Source of the DNA: Vanrija pseudolonga
Lineage: Eukaryota > Basidiomycota > Tremellomycetes > Trichosporonales > Trichosporonaceae
Direction: 5' to 3'
NCBI RefSeq assembly: GCF_020906515.1
Contig: NC_085849.1
Coordinates: 186,001 to 250,000 of the forward strand
Length of the DNA: 64,000 nt
Below are positions 30,545 to 40,770 of this stretch, piece after piece (position 1 is the stretch's first letter; every line of letters starts with the position of its first letter). A program made the translations under genes and the position numbers. The notes under the pieces were generated by a model. The model was not told the origin of the DNA. It saw nothing but the letters and a program-made list of their open reading frames with translations, and did no database searches.

Positions 30545-32540
30545 TTAGATGGGCCACTCCATCTTCTGCGAGAGGTTCTGCTGGACGGCCTTGACCTGCG
30601 TGTAGGCCTCGATACCGTACGTGCCGAGCTCACGGCCGATACCCGACTGCTTGAAGCCACCGAAGGGCACACCGGCGTGCAGGAGCGCGTACTGGTTGCA
30701 CCAGACTGTGCCGGCGTCGAGGGCGCGCGAGACGCGGGTCATCTGGCGGGCGTCGTTGGTGAAGACGGCAGCGGCGAGACCGTACGTCGTGTTGTTGGCG
30801 AGCTCGAGAGCCTCCTCCTCGGTCTTGAACGAGGCAGCGACAATGACGGGGCCGAAGATCTCCTCGTCGACAACCTTCATGCCGTGCTTGACGTCGGCGA
30901 GGATGGTGGGCTCGACCCAGAAACCGCCGTTCGACTGGGGCCACTTCTGGCCGCCAGTCACGACGCGCGCGCCCTGCTCCTTGCCGCTCTCAATGTACGA
31001 GATGACCTTGTCGCGCTGGCCGGCGCTGATGAGGGGGCCGAAGGACGTCTTCTCGTCCGAGGGCTGGCCGATGGCGCAGGCCTCGGCGCGCTTCTTGAGC
31101 GCGGCGAGGAACTTGTCGTAGACGGCCTCCTGGACGTAGACACGCGACGAGGCGCAGCAGTCCTGGCCCGAGTTGAACCAGATGCCCATGGCGGTCCAGT
31201 CGGCGGCCTCCTCGACGTCGGCAGAGTCAAAGATGAGCATGGGCGACTTGCCACCAAGCTCGAGGGTGACCTTCTTGAGGTTGGACTCGGCGGCAGCGAT
31301 CGAGATGCGGCGGCCGGTAATGACCGAGCCAGTGAAGGCGACCTTGTCAATGTCGAGGTGACGCGAGATGGCGTCGCCGGTGGTGGCGCCGAGACCGGGG
31401 ACAGTGTTGAGCACACCGGGAGGGAAGCCGGCCTCCTTGGCGTAGTCACAGAGAAGGAGAGCGGTGAGGGGGGTGAGCTCGGAGGGCTTCATGACGATCG
31501 TGCAGCCAGCAGCGACGGCAGGGGCGACCTTCCAGGCCCACATGAGGAGGGGGTAGTTCCAGGGGATGCTGGCGGCGTGTCAGAGTTGCAACGGCTATAG
31601 GCATTGGCCAACTCACATCTGACCACACACGCCGATGGGCTGGTGGAGGGTGTAGACAAACTTCTCCGAGCCGAAGGTGTCAATGGTCTGGCCGAAGACC
31701 TTGTCGGCGAGACCAGCGTAGTAGCGGAAGCAGGCGACAGTGTCGGCGACGTCGGCCTCGCTGAAGGAGTCAGCTTGGGCACCGAGTCACCTTGCGCAGC
31801 TAACTCACCGAGCAATGCGCACACCCTTGCCCGAGTTGAGCGACTCGAGGGCACCAATCTTCTCGGCATCGCGCTCGATGAGGTCGGCGAGCTTGAAGAG
31901 GACTGCGGGGCGTCAGCGTGGGGCTTCGGGATGGTGTTCGGGAGGAGGCGATAGGAAGGTAGGGGAAGCTGGGAAGCCATCGCTGGTGACTGCTCGACAT
32001 CACACGCGTCCCCAGCACATCTGGCCAGTGCGAGCCGTGGTCCGAGCACCTGCACAAGCTGGATGCTCGTGGGCGTCGATCACGATCACTGCGACGCAGC
32101 CGCCGGCAGCCATTCGCTGGCCCTCGACCGCCACTGGTGTGTGGTTTCACACGCCAGCGCCGAGCTCGAGATCTATGACAGGAAACTCCAGACCCCACCG
32201 CACCGCTCGGCGAGACCTCCACGCCCTCAACTCACCAGCAGCGCGCTCAGTGCCGGCGACGTTTCCGCCCCAGGTGGTCTTGAAGGCCTTGCGGGCGGCC
32301 TTGACGGCGAGGTCGACGTCCTCCTTGGAGGCGTGGGCGACGCTGATGAGCTTCTCGCCGGTCGCGGGGTTGACAGTATCGAAGGTCTCGCCCTTGACTG
32401 GGTCGACCCACTCGTTGTTGCTGCGTGGGGTGTGAGCGGCTGGGGAGCTTCAAGGTGAGCACAGCAACTTACATGAAAAGGCCGGTGGGGATCTTGACCT
32501 TGCCCTGTCCGGGGATGTCGATCTCCTGGTGAGTAGGCAT
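30545..32540 (-). CDS. Aldehyde dehydrogenase (NAD(P)+-dependent)
   Basis: Five exons (32473-32540, 32236-32420, 31809-31902, 31617-31760, 30545-31568) encode 504 residues, the normal size. Seen: [20 protein letters not shown] at the N-terminus, [20 protein letters not shown], the cofactor region [20 protein letters not shown], the glutamate motif [10 protein letters not shown], and [16 protein letters not shown], where the first Cys (about residue 301) is the expected nucleophile. The end, [20 protein letters not shown], is also family-typical. It oxidises aldehydes to carboxylic acids. No mitochondrial presequence is evident, so a cytosolic form is likely. Intron 2 is 333 nt, far longer than others here. 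It is divergent from the Zn2Cys6 regulator and near an amine oxidase, so amine-derived aldehydes are plausible substrates. Confidence 0.94.
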
Positions 32541-33683
32541 TGTTGGTGGAGTAGGTGTGGTTGTTTTGGGAGGGGAGGAGAGGGTGATGATGGAGAGAGA
32601 GGAAGAGATGGGCCGCGGGTAATAAGGAGCGGCGGTGGGGAGCTGGGGTGCGAGCGAGAGTTACCGGTGGTCACGACGTGTTATCACCCAGCAGCAGCGG
32701 CACAGTGGGGTGGGGTGCATACCGGGGCGGGGCGGTTGTCAAGACCCGAAGCGCCTACCCCAGGTGACCTCTGAGCCGCCTCCTCAGCCCTCCTGGCGCT
32801 AGAGGAGCCCAGCCGGTCGCTTGTGCGCAGGAGATGCACCAGCTACTCCGCTGCATGCTGACAAGCGCACCAGGCTGGCACTCCACACTCCACAAGGCTG
32901 CTGGAGTGAGTATCTGGTGAGTGACGTCGAGTGAGTAGTGCCCCGCCCGGAGCGACTCCAAAGTAATGCCTGAATGTTTGCCCGGGTGGATTATCCTGGC
33001 TGGCGGTTGTTGGCTGGGGCGGGGGGCGACGACGAGGCGTTGACCGAGGCGTCTCTGCTCGCTCGCTGGCTCGCTCGGCGTCTCCCGGCCAACAACATCA
33101 CATGCCGGGAATGTGCGTACGGGGCCCGCAGGTGCTGCGAGCATTCCTGAAGATGCGCGCGGCCAGCCCGATAGTGGCTTGGAATGCAGAACCCTGGACG
33201 AGTTGTCGTGAATGGTAGCCAGCCGGCAGCCCCACAAGCGATAGCCCCCTTGTTCGCCTTGCTCCCTCTTTTGCCGAAGATACCGTCAAGTCTTGGGGTT
33301 GGCTAGCCCGGTGGGCATGCGCGGTGCAGTAGTCGCTGCGTGCAATGCACACCTTAGCTGGGATAAGCATTAGACCCGAAGAGAGTGGAGTGACCCACAG
33401 GCTTGTAGAGATTGACGAGGTGTCTGACACAAAGTCACGGCTGATCACCCCGCGCTCGGCTCTACATTTTACCCACATCGCATCTCGAACTTCTCCCTAT
33501 CTCATCGCCCACCTCGCCATTGTCCGTCCCCCCACTCTGGGCAGTCATCACCTGGCTCGGTCCCCCGCGCGCACGCACGCACGCACGACGCACGCAACAC
33601 CTACGCTCTGCACGGCTAGACAAAAGTCAAAGCACATCAAAGACTGTCTCACCATCACCACCACCACCGCGCCCACCTCAGTC
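32541..33683. other. Divergent promoter between aldehyde dehydrogenase and Zn2Cys6 regulator
   Basis: This 1.1 kb region serves both genes. It holds three GATA-type motifs: TTATC at 32681-32685 and 32991-32995, and GATAAG at 33362-33367, the core of nitrogen-regulator sites in fungi. A CGCACG-rich simple patch lies near 33570-33595 in the probable leader of the regulator. No gene is supported. Confidence 0.55.
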
Positions 33684-36395
33684 ATGGACGAGGGAGGTGA
33701 CGCCGGCGACTCTGCGGCATCGCGCAAGCGATCCCTCCGAGCATGCGATGTATGTCCTCACTGCCTGCCTCTAGCTCCCTGTTCGCGACACTGACCACCC
33801 CGCAGGGATGCAGACAGTGAGTAGCCCGATGCGATGCGATCCGGCGGCGATCCTTCAATTGTTGTTTGTCCTTTGGAGGGGGGCAGTCACCAGTCATCAA
33901 GCCATATCGTCATGCTGACGCCCACTCCTCAGTCGCCGGATGAAATGCGAGGACATTCAAGTCTCGAGCACGACAGGCCTCTCGAGCTGCAGAGTATGCC
34001 GACAAAAACGACAGCAATGCACCTTCCATGCGCCGATCAAGAAGCGGTGAGTACGGTGGCGAGGGTGTGTTGACTCGTAAGCTGACATCCACCCCTCAGC
34101 GGCCCGCAGCCGGGGTATCGGATGCGCGCGCCATCCTCCGAGTCGCCGGGCACGTCGCCAAAGCACGAGTTCCGCCCCTCGTCGTTCCCGCAAGCAAGCG
34201 ACCACAGCCCCACCGACGGCGTCGCCGCGCCCGGCCACAACCAAGCAGAGGCAGGCTCGGGCCCAGACGTCTCGGGGACGGGCTACTCTACCCGCGCAAC
34301 CTCGCCCGGTGGCTTGCGCGTGCCCCATCCACCCCGCCAGCCGCTGTTCGGCCTCCCGACGTCGTTGGTCGAGCGCCTGCTCTCAGTGTACTTTACCCAC
34401 ATCCATGTAGGTGCCGAGTGTGGGGCGGAGCTGACGCTGGCAGAATGTGTGGCCGCTCATCTACAAGCCCCTGTTCAATCCCCACACGACGTCGGCGCCC
34501 CTCCTCCTCGCCATGCTCGCCATTGCGTCGTGCGTGGCTACGCGGGAGAAGAATGCCGGCAACGACGAGTGGACGCAGGAGAAGCTCTTCAACCGCGCAG
34601 AGTCGTCCCTTCACCACTGCCGGATGGACAACCGCATCGACATTGTGCAGGCGCTGATCCTGCTGTCCCTACGTCAGACTGGCTGCGGCGACAAGCGCAT
34701 GGCGTTTAGCTACGCCGGCCGCGCGTGCTGCATGGCGCTCAACCTTGGGTTGAACCTCGCCCCAGCCCATCCGGAGTCTCCTGTGAGTCAGCTTGTCTTG
34801 TACGAAGAAATGTCAGCTGACCCAGCCCGCAGGCCGACTCGGAGCTCCGCTCTCGCGTCTACTGGAACTGCTATGTTCTCGACAAGACGCTAGCCGAGGA
34901 GACTGGCAGGTCGTTCATCCTGCCCTACCGCCGGTCATCGACGCCTCTGCCGTCCATGACCGAGTCGGACGAGTTTGAGATGTGGCCCCCGCTCCCGACC
35001 TCGCTGTCCCCGATGCCGCGGTCCGTCCGGCACATCGTCCCCCGCAGAGGGTACGTCATGTCCTGCTTCGTCTGGACATGCCGGCTGGGCCTGATTGTGG
35101 AGGATATTCTGGACATGGAGCAGGCTGGCCCGCCGGCAGATACAGACGGCTGGGAGCGTGCGTTCACGGAGCCGCTGCCGGGTGTCAACCGCGACCCTGC
35201 CGTCGTCGCCGAGCACATCAACGCCAAGTTGGAAGCCTGGCGAGCTGCACTCCCATCCACCCTCGAAGTCGACCTCAGCCCCAATGTGTCGCCCCTCCCT
35301 CACCACGTCGTCGGTCTATCGTGGTACTACACTGCCCAGATCCTCTTGCATTCACGCTTCATCAAGCAGCGCCCAAGCCAGTTTGTTCAAGACACTGAAG
35401 AGGGCGACCAGAGCCTCCGCGCACATGGCATATGCACTAAAGGAAGCGAGGCTTGCGTCAACCTCCTCGCCCATCTCGACAGGCACCAGCTGCTCGCCCA
35501 AGTGTCGGCTGACATCATCCACATCCTGTCCCTCGCGACACTATTCGAAGCGTTCGACGCTTCAGACAGCAACGACGAGCTTGCGCACCGTGCCAAGGTC
35601 AACTTTGCCCAGTGCTGCATTTGGCTGCGCAACGTCTCCAGCAACTGGCCCGCGGCGTCAACACACAAGGTTTACTTTGAGGGGTTGATCCAGGGAGGTC
35701 TCAAGCTGTCGTCGCCCGACGACGACGACGCCTCGCCAGCGGCCAAGAAGCGTCGCGGGACCATGGGTGCGATCGCGTCTCCATCGTCCCTCGTCGAGTC
35801 GCCGTCCATCCCCGAGGGACTCCGTCAGGTCGGTCGCGCGTTGTCGACGACGGCAGGCAGCACGCTACCGGCCATCAGCCTGCCACCGCTTGGCGTGTCA
35901 TCACTCTTCCAGCTCCCCCAGTTCTACTGGAACCACTTGACCAACGCCGTTCCCGGGCAGGGCGGCATAACTCAGCCTGCGAGGTTCGACCAGGCACTCG
36001 ACCTCGTGCTAGGCAGTCCAGAGGCAAGCGGTGCCATGGACCTTGCAGAGTGGTCGCCCCTCAACTACAGCAGCACGGCTACATTGCCTTCGGGCCAGAC
36101 TCCGCAAAGTGGGCCGCCGACGAGTGCATCAAACCCATCATACACGCAGATGCAACCGCCACAGCAACAACAGCAACAGCAGCAGCAGATACAAACCCAG
36201 CAACAACAGCAACAGCAGCAGGTCAACCCACAACATCTCCAGCAACAACAGCAGCAGCAACAGCAGCAACCCACCATGCCATGGGACATGGACCACTCAT
36301 CGTTTATGAATTCTGGGACGCTCGACCCCCTGGATCCATCAGCCATCTATTCGACGCTGATGAGTTACATGGTCGAGGCAGCAAGGAGCCGATAG
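33684..36395 (+). CDS. Zn2Cys6 (Gal4-type) transcription factor
   Basis: Exons 33684-33749, 33806-33816, 33933-34046, 34100-34406, 34444-34782 and 34833-36395 give 799 residues. The zinc cluster appears only after splicing: ACDGCRHRRMKCEDI then CRVCRQKRQQCTF, a C-x2-C-x6-C-x15-C-x2-C-x6-C pattern followed by a basic PIKKR linker. Exon 2 is just 11 nt and supplies the second Cys. A fungal-specific middle homology region follows (LLSVYFTHIHNVWPLIYKPL, ALILLSLRQTGCGDKRMAFS, RVYWNCYVLDKTLAEETGRS). The C-terminus has an acidic/basic patch (DDDDASPAAKKRRG) and a long Gln tract, which may act in activation. It sits between aldehyde dehydrogenase and a permease, so local regulation is a reasonable inference. 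The target set is unknown. Confidence 0.9.
36161..36270 (+). repeat. CAG/CAA repeat encoding poly-Gln tract
   Basis: An interrupted CAA/CAG tract within the last exon of the Zn2Cys6 regulator encodes a Gln-rich C-terminal segment. Mixed codons suggest selection on the protein rather than a young slippage array. Confidence 0.8.
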
Positions 36396-36937
36396 GCGGC
36401 GGCGAGGGTATACCCCGCCCAGTTGTACATGTACCAATAGTCTTGGTTTGTTTTGGCATGCATTGTACGGATCTAGGTGTGTCGTCGGCGCTGTCGCACG
36501 TTTGCATTCGACCGTGCGTGCGGCGGTCGGAAGAATGGCGGTCGGCACTGCCGTTCCGTTCGCTCAGAACATGAAGTCGTCGGTAACCCTTTGCGGCCGT
36601 TGCCGCTCCCGTGTCCGCAACGGGTTGGACGCTATGCAAGTACTTACCACAGCCGACAAGCGCTCTTCGGATGCTTGGAAATAACGTTCCGACCACAAAG
36701 CGCCAAGGCGTTGCAGTGATGAGACGTGCCGCCGCCGCCACGGCGCCACCGCCCATTCATCGACAGGAGGGGCCAAGTGGCGCCGCCTCTCGTCATCATC
36801 AAATCAATGATTGTTCATGATGTTCATGCGGCTATGGCAATTTTTCTACGAGCTCAAGAATGGAATCCTCGAGTAACAACGCTGCACGCGATGCGATACA
36901 ATTAAGAAAGATGTGCAAGTGATGCTGTTGTGTTTAG
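36396..36937. other. Convergent intergenic region
   Basis: Between the stops of the regulator and the GABA/polyamine-type permease. Expected to hold two 3' untranslated regions. Nothing else is recognised. Confidence 0.6.
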
Positions 36938-38890
36938 TTATACAATTTTTGGGACCGACTCCGAGTCCGAGTCGTCGTCGACCGCCTGCGTCGTGACGCT
37001 GTGCGGGTGGCGCTTGTTGGGGTCGGCAATGTATCCATGCGACGCGGAAGCGGTCGTGCTGAGGCCGGGGGGGAGGTGGGCGTCCTCCTGCGCGTGGGCC
37101 ATGATGTCGGCCGAGAGGTCCTCGGTGCGCGGGCCGGTGAAGAAGGTCTTGCCGCCATACTTGGGGAAGTAGTAGTATCCCGTCGCGAACACCCACACGG
37201 CGCCCGCGACGACGATCGCATAGTTCATGCTGCCGGCGTCGGGTCCGCGGTCGGCGGGGAAGCAGAAGAGCACAGCGGCAAACACCATCCAGCCGCAAGC
37301 GACCCACGCGACAGGGCGCGACCACTTGCCAAGGTACCATGGTCCCGGCTTGAAGTTGTCCTGGCCCCACAGGAGGCGGGAGAAGATGGGGAGGAAGTAG
37401 GCGACGTACGGGCCGAGAATGGCGAGCGCGAAGATGGCGTTGATGGCCGACTCGTTGACTGGGTCCGCGAAGCCGAGCGCGCCGAGCGGGATGGCAGCGC
37501 CGACGACAAGCCAGACGGTACGCACTGGCGTGCCGGACCACCTGTCGACCTTGTACAGGAACCCGGAGAACGGCAGGGCGCCGTCACGCGCGAACGCGAA
37601 CGCCTGGCGCGAGGCGGGAAGCAAAAGCGACGCCGTCATGCTCATCTGCGCGATGATCATGAACGACCAGAGGACGAGCGTGCCCGTCTTGCCAAAGGCC
37701 TGGAGGTAGATGAAGGCGAGGGGCTGGCCGATGGCGCTGTTGTTGATGGCTTCGAGGTCCTCGCCCATGGTGGCGGCGAGGATGATCATGATGACTGTGC
37801 CGAGCACGCCGGCGAGGCCGATCGAGCCGGTGATGGCGCCTGGCACGGCGATGGCGGCGTTGGACGCCTCCTCCGAGATGGAGACGGCGCAGTCAAACGA
37901 GCAGATAGTCCACACCGGCGCGAGCATGGACAGGAAGAAGGCGAACCCGTTCGGCCAGTTGGACAGGTTGCCCCAGCCGCCAAACGTCCACTTTGCGCTG
38001 CCGAGCTCGTGCCTGCGGGCGATGGGCAGGCCGATGATGGTGACGAGCGCGAGGGCGAGGTTGAGGACCGTCGCGGGCGTCTGCATGCGCGCGAACGCCG
38101 TCGTGCCGTACGAGCAGAACAGGCCGCAGAAGATCAGGATGCCGCAGTACAGGCCGAACTTTGCGCCGACGGACGGGGAAAAGTCCTCGTTGGCGATGCT
38201 CGCCGCGGCGTAGAACATGCCCGCGCACGCCCATGCAAGACTCGACGTGGCTGCCGTGTTGCCGAGGAACGAGTTGTACCCCGCGAACCAGGACAGGAAG
38301 TTGCGGTACTCTGGCGGGCTGAGACGGTGGGTCCAGTAGTAGAGACCTCCGGACGTCGGCATCGAGGACGCGAGGTCGCCCATCGCGAAGCCGATGAACG
38401 AGATCAAAAAGGCAGAGAGCACCCAGCCCCAGATCATGCCTACTGGGCCTCCGTACGGCTGTGGGTGGTGTGAGCAAGTGCCACATACACGGCTGTGGTT
38501 CAGGCATTTCCGTTGGTTGTGGTCGGTTACCAAGGGAACAACGACCCAGGGTCGTTAAGGGACGTAGCCCCGCCCCGGCCCCGTGGAGTCGACAAGGACA
38601 AAGACACCACTCACAAGGCAGTACATGATGGTCGAGCCGATGGACGGGACGACGCCCCTGGGGAGGTGTTAGTGATGTGCGCGCACATGGATCGACGCAA
38701 CGGCGCCCTTGCCGGCTTACATGATGGAGAAGGCGACGCCAAACGTCTCGAGCTTGGAGAAGGAACGCTTCAGCTCAGGCTTGTATCCGAGCCCCTCGAG
38801 CGCGACGTCGTCGCGCGTGAGGTAGTGGTCATTGTCCCCCATCTCGGGGTGCACATTGTGCAGCCTCGCGTCGTCGGCGGCGTTGGTCAT
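36938..38890 (-). CDS. APC-family permease, GABA/polyamine/choline type (ACT family)
   Basis: Exons 38721-38890, 38615-38657 and 36938-38458 give 577 residues. The N-terminus LKRSFSKLETFGVAFSIM and the following MGVVPSIGSTIMYCLPYGGP and MIWGWVLSAFLISFIGFAMG are the signature of fungal GABA, choline and polyamine permeases (Uga4/Hnm1/Tpo5-like), distinct from the permease at 2-4 kb. Other matches are DLASSMPTSGGLYYWTHRLS, CSFDCAVSISEEASNAAIAV (the family ISEE motif) and ASRQAFAFARDGALPFS. Twelve helices are expected, and the C-terminus is acidic (DDDSDSESV). Intron 2 is 156 nt. It likely imports an amine or GABA across the plasma or vacuolar membrane; the nearby amine oxidase favours an amine. 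The exact substrate is not predictable. Confidence 0.9.
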
Positions 38891-40770
38891 GCGAGTGTGT
38901 GTGGTGGGTGGATGCGGTGGTGAAAAAAATGTCAAGATGTTGGAGCCGGCTGGGGTTGGGCCGGTATTCGTCGGCTTGGACGGGAGCGTGGGGGGTGGGC
39001 GGGGCGAGGCGACTTCAGTTTCGACGGGCTCGTCTACGGGACGAGGGTATGCACAGGAAGACAAGTGGTGAGTGAAGAACAGCGCGCCGCACGGCCTGAT
39101 TTTATTATATCGGTCGTCTCTCCGTGGCTCGCCGGCTCGCTGCATCCATCTGGAACTGGTCGGCTCGTCTATACTCCAAATGCCAATGCCGGTCCTGTCG
39201 GCCAGTAGGAGCCAGCCAGGGGGCCACGCGGCGGCGTTTAACCCTGACCTCCCCCGCGACTCGCCCGACTCGCTTAGACTGATAGCGGTCGCCGTCGTGT
39301 TTGGCCCTTTGGCCACGCAGCCAGCATGCATATGCGGCGGCTACGCGCGGGGTGGATAAACGGTGACGCCGGAATACCGGAAGCTGACTTATCGCTTGGG
39401 CGGAACGGCGGAGAGGCTGTGGTCGCCGTTTGTCGCCTTCGGGCCTATGTACAGCATGCTTGAGGCCGACGTCGACAAGTGCCGACACGATGCGATAACG
39501 CCCCAGCCTAGCAGCTCGCACTCAAGCGCTGCGGTATGCGCCAATTGGGAAAGCATAAGCGCTACATGGAGGACTGGACAATGAGCCATGGTGCGCCGGT
39601 CGATAGGTGGAGCGCCTCCTCATCGCACGGCCCCCATTGGTGCTGGTGCTGCACCGACCGAGCGATAAGGATGCATCGTGCATATCGTCGGCGAGTACGA
39701 TGGCACGGTGGCGAATGCCAGTGACCACAGTGTCCGTGATGCCAGTGGTGACAGCTACAGTAGAGCGAGCAGCGACTAACTGGTTAGTCGGATGCTGCTG
39801 CGCTGGATGCGCTGGGTGCCAGTGGCGACGGCCATTGCTTCCACAGCTACTACCTACTGGCACAGCTGACACGGCTCCACGCCAAGCCACGGTGCTCCAT
39901 GCAGTACTCCACACCTGCCGGGCATGCCGAGCGGTTCTTCTCCACACTCGCTGCAGGAGTCCGGCGCGAGATCTCGTCGACAAGGAAGCAGCAATCAGCT
40001 GGCTCCACCGGCCGGTCGGGCGCTTGTGACGACGCCCGCCCGCCAGCCAGAATTGACAGCCACACCCCAGCGCAGCGCAGCGCTTCGCTTGTATGGCTGA
40101 ACTGCGCGCCGCTGACGGGCGGGGGCCGTTTCGTTGCCCCATTGACACGAGTTGATCCAGCCGGCCGCGGGCAGCCGGCGCGTGGTGTGCGGTGCGCCGG
40201 TACTGCTTTGCGCGTCACGGTGGCGCCCTGTGGTGGTGGCCAGAACGTGTGTTGCATTGTTTCATTCGGGATACTCTTGCGCGCGGGTGCACGCCGAGCT
40301 CAGCTACGCACGCCCACTCGTCGCGCCCCTGCCGTTATCACACCTCAGGAGCAAAGAACAGGGCAGTTATCGCCTGGCGGCAATGGGGTTCCCCCGTGGC
40401 GAGCCGGGATACGCCTTAACTCTTGCCTCGTTCCCGCCCAGAGCCGAAGTGGCAGTTCCGCCTGAACAATACTCCGGCGGTTGCCGCGCGCCCATAGTCG
40501 CCTACCTTTACTCCACGGTTACGGCTTGCGGCGCGGCGTGCATCATGCGCAACAGGCGGGCAGTGGAATGCTGTCAGGTGGTGCTGCTGCTGGTAATCGC
40601 TGGCTGATGGGCCGGGACAACTCCAGCAGCTGCAGCATCGCACCCACCTACCCGGAGCTGCTCCACCTGGAGCTGGGCCAGATACATAATGCCTCGTCGT
40701 TCTCTCGTTTCCCTCCTCCTCCTCACCAACCCGCCCCACCTAGCCCCACTGCTCAACGCACCCACACAAC
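38891..40770. other. Divergent intergenic region, 1.9 kb
   Basis: Shared upstream region of the permease (minus) and copper amine oxidase (plus). GATA-type motifs occur at 39388-39393 (CTTATC), 39664-39669 (GATAAG), 40335-40339 and 40367-40371 (TTATC). TTTTATTATATC at about 39101-39112 gives an AT-rich TATA-like stretch about 215 bp from the permease ATG. The longest frame, minus 39522-40148, has no recognised domain and poor coding character. Confidence 0.5.

Noticed and set aside
37001-38473. A 490-codon plus-strand frame antisense to the GABA/polyamine-type permease
   Set aside because: Shadow of codon bias: Arg/Glu/Gly-rich, no domains, no splice or start support.
39522-40148. A 208-codon minus-strand frame upstream of the amine oxidase
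   Set aside because: Ser/Arg/Ala-rich without pattern; likely promoter DNA.
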